From assembly GCF_016862195.1 (NCBI RefSeq), contig NZ_BOMM01000029.1, positions 167,668-231,667 of the forward strand: a stretch of DNA of 64,000 nucleotides, written 5' to 3'. The translations under genes and the position numbers were made by a program. The first letter of the stretch is position 1; each line of letters begins with the position of its first letter. Origin of the DNA: Paractinoplanes ferrugineus (GTDB taxonomy: Bacteria; Actinomycetota; Actinomycetes; Mycobacteriales; Micromonosporaceae). The notes under the pieces were generated by a model. That model was not told where the DNA came from. It saw only the letters and a list, made by a program, of their open reading frames with translations, and made no database searches. Positions 61,801 to 64,000 of the stretch are shown piece by piece.

Positions 61801-62142
61801 CTCGCCGGTGAGCTCACAAAGCTGCTCCAGCAGAACGGTGGTGAAAGCCTCACGGGTGTCCTGCGCGGCGAGCCGGGCGGTGATGAAGAACGACACGACC
61901 CGGGCGCGGCCGGTAAGTCTCGCCGGCGGGCGCAGGACGAACGTCGACATCAGCGCCGACTTACCGGTCCAGGCGGGAGCACGCCACCAGACGTACGGGC
62001 CGCGGTGCTCGTCGAGGCAGAACGCAGCCAGTTCGTCGAGCTCGGCGTCGCGGTCCAGCAGTTCGGGTGGCGCGATGCGGCGCACCTGTTCCAGATAGGC
62101 GGACCGCACGGAAACCCGTGATGGGCCCTGAACGATCGTCAC
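58864..62142 (-). CDS. STAND (NLR-like) ATPase with helical repeat sensor
   Basis: 1092 residues from GTG 62142, possibly longer (see findings). An AAA-type NTPase module at about 25-330 with P-loop RAPAWTGKSALMSTF (GKS at 60-62, but the first Gly of GxxxxGK is Ala), and Walker B RLILVVDGLDED (146-157). Residues about 430-1085 are alpha-helical repeats of about 38 residues rich in Ala, Arg and Glu (for example EALACVGQALAETGRPEAAT, RALGSAAMTLVAMGDRDGGR), a TPR-like superhelix for sensing. The last gene of an operon with two amyloid-motif proteins upstream. Probably a cytosolic immune or cell-death switch. Confidence 0.85.
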   Translation of the reverse strand: MTIVQGPSRVSVRSAYLEQVRRIAPPELLDRDAELDELAAFCLDEHRGPYVWWRAPAWTGKSALMSTFVLRPPARLTGRARVVSFFITARLAAQDTREAFTTVLLEQLCELTGEELPIAAGEATREACLLDLLSRAAAACQAGGSRLILVVDGLDEDRGMTTGPEAHSIAALLPGHLPSGMRVIVAGRPNPPIPDDVPDWHPLRDANIVRLLGQSAHARDVERLGKSEIRRLHGGTQLEQDLLGLITAARGGLSATDLREITGADLAEIEDILHSVAGRTFTRRAGEWKPDEVYLLGHEEIHNAACRYMGPARLVDYQTRLHAWADSYREWPPETPEYLLRGYPRLLELKGGLARLTALVSEPARHDLMLALTGGDTAAITEVTTVQNLLLAAEEPDLGALAVLSARRNDLQDRNRRTPRTLPAVWARIGLPVRAGHLARGISYPDFRAEALACVGQALAETGRPEAATEFVEEAVIAVESAIPETVLSVATTIARAGMSSYAVRIIRDISDPAVRAAGLAAVAAEVPDRDQASTLCREAVESARCGEDPQSLALALITVAGTVSVLGDRRQAEALIGEGISTARKLDEYARCRALGSAAMTLVAMGDRDGGRRLTTEVEHIAGRLTDPDQRCAGFQSVISAAVEVGDVAWAERVVRDEAVEQLRDHLQGCRCRSAADAADFATAEHAASTISDHEGLFAALRYAAAAAIRAGEATCAERLTEAAEQAVRALRHWRELADVAVLVADAGDYSRARDLAIEVERLLRDTDTVVERAHERALIAEALAEVGDLDRARRLFAEVDAVVRRVTTGEFAAGHAEHLIACGLSVMGAEWALDLLAAAEVPVRGMTDPYMATMAYAILSRTCARAGGFDRARELLDASLDQARRVSPGRVSRAMTRVVPAALALGAAEEAVELARGVTHPGDRCSCLVAAARSAVRAGDAAACRELIAEAEVSLRTITSHAERAGPLANLVEALVLLGELDRAEEMAATILRPDWAAHGFSVVARARAEQGETERAERLARRITAPDSLAEALVGIAESVDDRKAARLVGEALALGEWTTALPVLLARWPDVVSVLAAAVLRDRGGGLF

Positions 62143-62216
62143 CTGACCGGCGGTACCGATGCCGACACCACCGGAGGCGCCGTTCCCCGTGACATGTCGG
62201 GGCAGGCCGGGAACGG

Positions 62217-62678
62217 TCAGGGGAGCGACCGGCCCGGCTCCGGAGGGTCCGGCGGTGTCAGGGCGACATCACCACCGACCTGCCCGATCGCGATTCCGGC
62301 GGACCGGGCTTCGGCCCGCGCATCACCGGTGAAGACCCGTGACCCGGCCCCGGCGATCACCGGGCCGCTCGTCGCGCGCCCGGCGGCCAGGGCCGAGATG
62401 ACCGCGGCGGCGAACGCGCCGTCCTTGCGAGCGGCCGCGGTGATCGCAAGCTCGATCTGCTGGCGGGTCAACTCGGACACCGTGCCGTCGCCGGTTCCCG
62501 CTTCCTCTTCGGCGTCCCGCAACGCCGGATGGTCGCCCAGCTTCGCCACAACCAGTCGATGGATGTCCCGCAGACCCGCGTCGGCGTCCGAGGAACCGAC
62601 GCCCCGGCGGATCTTTGCCGTGACCCACTCGACGATGTGCCTGGCGACGACGTTCGCCTCGTTCATCATGCCCGTCAT
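62217..62678 (-). CDS. Helical effector-type protein with amyloid-like C-terminal motif
   Basis: 153 residues. Residues 1-100 are helical (ANVVARHIVEWVTAKIRRGV, QIELAITAAARKDGAFAAAV) in the size range of Bell-type death-inducing domains. The C-terminal motif VFTGDARAEARSAGIAIGQV followed by GGDVAL is nearly shared with the next protein. It is encoded 2 bases after the membrane protein gene and its TGA overlaps a CTG in the frame of the STAND gene. Likely the cell-death effector of the module. Confidence 0.65.
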   Translation of the reverse strand: MTGMMNEANVVARHIVEWVTAKIRRGVGSSDADAGLRDIHRLVVAKLGDHPALRDAEEEAGTGDGTVSELTRQQIELAITAAARKDGAFAAAVISALAAGRATSGPVIAGAGSRVFTGDARAEARSAGIAIGQVGGDVALTPPDPPEPGRSLP

Positions 62679-62680
62679 GA

Positions 62681-63043
62681 TCAGACCCCAGTATCCGCCG
62701 ACTCGCTGGTGCCGGTGTTCCGGCCGACCGAAGGGCCCGGACGGCCGACATGGACGTCACCTCCGACCTGACCGATCGCAATGCCATGACTGGTGGCCCG
62801 CACTCGCGCATCGCCGCTGAAGGTGGCCGCCTGTTCGACCCGCGCCGCGGTGCCGTCCGCCGGGCGCCGCGCGAGGACCAGCCCGTACACCGTCATCGGG
62901 AGTCCCAGCAGGGCGATCATCGCGGCGACGACGCTGCCCCACTTGTCGGCGTCGTCGAGCCGCAGTATCGCGAACCGAACACCCATCACGATCATCACGG
63001 AGCCGGCCACCAAGACGGCCATCCAGATCAGGACTCGCCTCAT
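62681..63043 (-). CDS. Two-helix membrane protein with the same C-terminal motif
   Basis: About 120 residues from ATG 63043 (TTG 63061 possible). Two transmembrane helices (about 2-26 and 36-58), then ATFSGDARVRATSHGIAIGQ followed by VGGDVHVG, matching the motif of the next protein. A membrane protein with an amyloid-type tail could be the pore-forming effector. First gene of the operon. Confidence 0.65.
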   Translation of the reverse strand: MRRVLIWMAVLVAGSVMIVMGVRFAILRLDDADKWGSVVAAMIALLGLPMTVYGLVLARRPADGTAARVEQAATFSGDARVRATSHGIAIGQVGGDVHVGRPGPSVGRNTGTSESADTGV

Positions 63044-63067
63044 AACTACGCAACGTATCAACTCAGA

Positions 63068-63463
63068 TCACCCACCGACAGTGGATCCCCGGGGGCACCT
63101 CACCGCCGAAGCGGTCACGATCGACCTGCAACAGCGATCCGTCTTCAGCAGAAGGGATGTTCGCGATGGCGCAATTCGTTCGTACCCGCCGCGACCGCTA
63201 CGCACCGTCGCCGTCATCGAAAGCATCCCGCAGGGGCAGAAGAAAGCCACCTCGTCGTTCGTCATCTCCAACACAGGTGGCTCACTATCCAGCCACCGAC
63301 CGGGACGAAGTGGCGTAATCGTCGCCTCAGTCAGCCATTGCAAGGGGGCGCCGCCGCGACGACCAGGGCGGTCGATCCGGCGCCAGGCGAAATCCGAGTC
63401 CACGCCTCCGCCGCTGGCCGGAAGCCCGACCGACTGCCACACGCTGCGGGTTTGGAGACCCAC
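63068..63463 (-). CDS. Doubtful ORF in the 575-base gap after the NLR operon
   Basis: Bases 63062-63637 carry no recognised gene. The longest sensible frame has one protein-like segment (VLEMTNDEVAFFCPCGMLSM with CPCG), without a ribosome site. Probably relic DNA. Confidence 0.2.
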   Translation of the reverse strand: MGLQTRSVWQSVGLPASGGGVDSDFAWRRIDRPGRRGGAPLQWLTEATITPLRPGRWLDSEPPVLEMTNDEVAFFCPCGMLSMTATVRSGRGGYERIAPSRTSLLLKTDRCCRSIVTASAVRCPRGSTVGG

Positions 63464-63637
63464 CAGTCCAGATCATGAACTGGCAGTTCATCGGTCGAGG
63501 TGCCCCTCGAGGTACCCCGCAGAGGGGACACCGCCAGCCGCCACCAGGCGGGTGCACGATCACGGAGACGTCGCTGCCAGCGTCGGATCTCCGAACGAAC
63601 ACAGAAGCGACGGCGCCCAGCAGAGCGAACCCTCGCA

Positions 63638-64000
63638 TTCCTCAACGACTTTGTCGGTGATCCGGGAAATCGTTTCCTTCGACACCGATGCCCCGTAGAT
63701 CTCCGCGAAATGCGCAGAGATCTCCCCGGTCGTCATTCCTTTCGCGTACAACGACAGACGATCTCGTCGACCTCGGTCAACCGCCGCTGCCTTTTCTTCA
63801 CGATCTGCGGCTCGAACGTCCCCTTCCCGATCCCGCGGCACATCAATCTGGACCTCCCCGGCGGCGTCCGAGATCACCGTCTTGCCGCGGCTGCCGTTCC
63901 GCACGTTCGTCGACTCGCGGCCCGGCTCGGCCTGTTTTTTTCTCGTGACCGAGGTGTTCGGTCATCTCCTCGTTCAACGCGGTCTCGAGGACATTGAGCC
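63638..64000 (-). pseudogene. IS256-family transposase, decayed and running off the window
   Basis: Reads (right to left) ALNEEMTEHLGHEKK, RNGSRGKTVISDAAGEVQID, FEPQIVKKRQRRLTEVDEIV and LYAKGMTTGEISAHFAEIYG, all typical mutator-type transposase. Three frameshifts occur (near 63940, 63810 and 63755) and the frame breaks off after TDKVVEE at about 63640. A degraded insertion sequence. Confidence 0.85.

Overview
The window reads as chromosomal DNA of a filamentous, high-GC actinomycete. The evidence is GC-rich third codon positions, GTG/TTG starts with GGAGG-type ribosome sites, a cellulase with an actinobacterial CBM2 and PT-rich linker, a SoxR with intact cysteines, and an actinomycete-style integrative element at a tRNA-Leu gene. 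Micromonosporaceae (Actinoplanes-like) is my best guess by gene style, not a proven assignment. All family names come from reading translations and motifs; no search was run.

Bases 1-22600 are accessory chromosome: small enzymes divergently paired with regulators (TetR/VOC, TetR/aldo-keto reductase, HxlR/NmrA, SoxR/NmrA-SnoaL, TetR/NmrA), a membrane NACHT NTPase, deaminase, NADAR and Nudix enzymes, small membrane proteins, and decayed genes (IS110, ISL3, SDR, TetR and ATPase fragments). Bases 22600-28330 hold a secreted GH5 endoglucanase (CBM2, X2) with a divergent LacI regulator and a PAS-GGDEF-EAL protein. Bases 28380-38130 hold a tightly packed envelope operon on the minus strand (TPR/FN3 membrane proteins, MoxR ATPase, DUF58, transglutaminase-like membrane protein).

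A tRNA-Leu(GAG) at 38322-38406 is the attachment site of an integrative element bounded by a 39-bp perfect direct repeat (38398-38436 and 57501-57539, 19.1 kb apart). It carries a large serine recombinase, an FtsK/TraB-like DNA translocase with small transfer-type genes, two paralogous HTH-DUF5919 regulators, Nudix and HD-domain proteins, a SUKH protein and an AlpA-like HTH protein. It also carries an IS pile-up: an IS110 element inside an IS630 element, next to an IS5 element with TCA target duplications. Its right end is a visibly AT-richer three-gene island (N6-adenine methyltransferase, DGQHR protein with a HEPN-like motif, PD-(D/E)XK-like protein) that looks like a modification/defence system. 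Beyond the right repeat lies a decayed second serine recombinase, so two related elements probably sat in tandem.

Bases 58860-63060 hold a minus-strand operon of a STAND (NLR-like) ATPase with a helical repeat array and two small upstream proteins (one two-helix membrane protein, one helical protein) that share a C-terminal Gly-rich motif. A related motif is encoded just upstream of the annotated ATPase start. This fits NLR-associated amyloid-motif signalling with cell-death effectors. The window ends in a decayed IS256 transposase.

The two strongest observations are a complete bridge-RNA guide set in the IS110 leader, whose four guide segments match both flanks of its own insertion site and both element ends, and the STAND/amyloid-motif operon.
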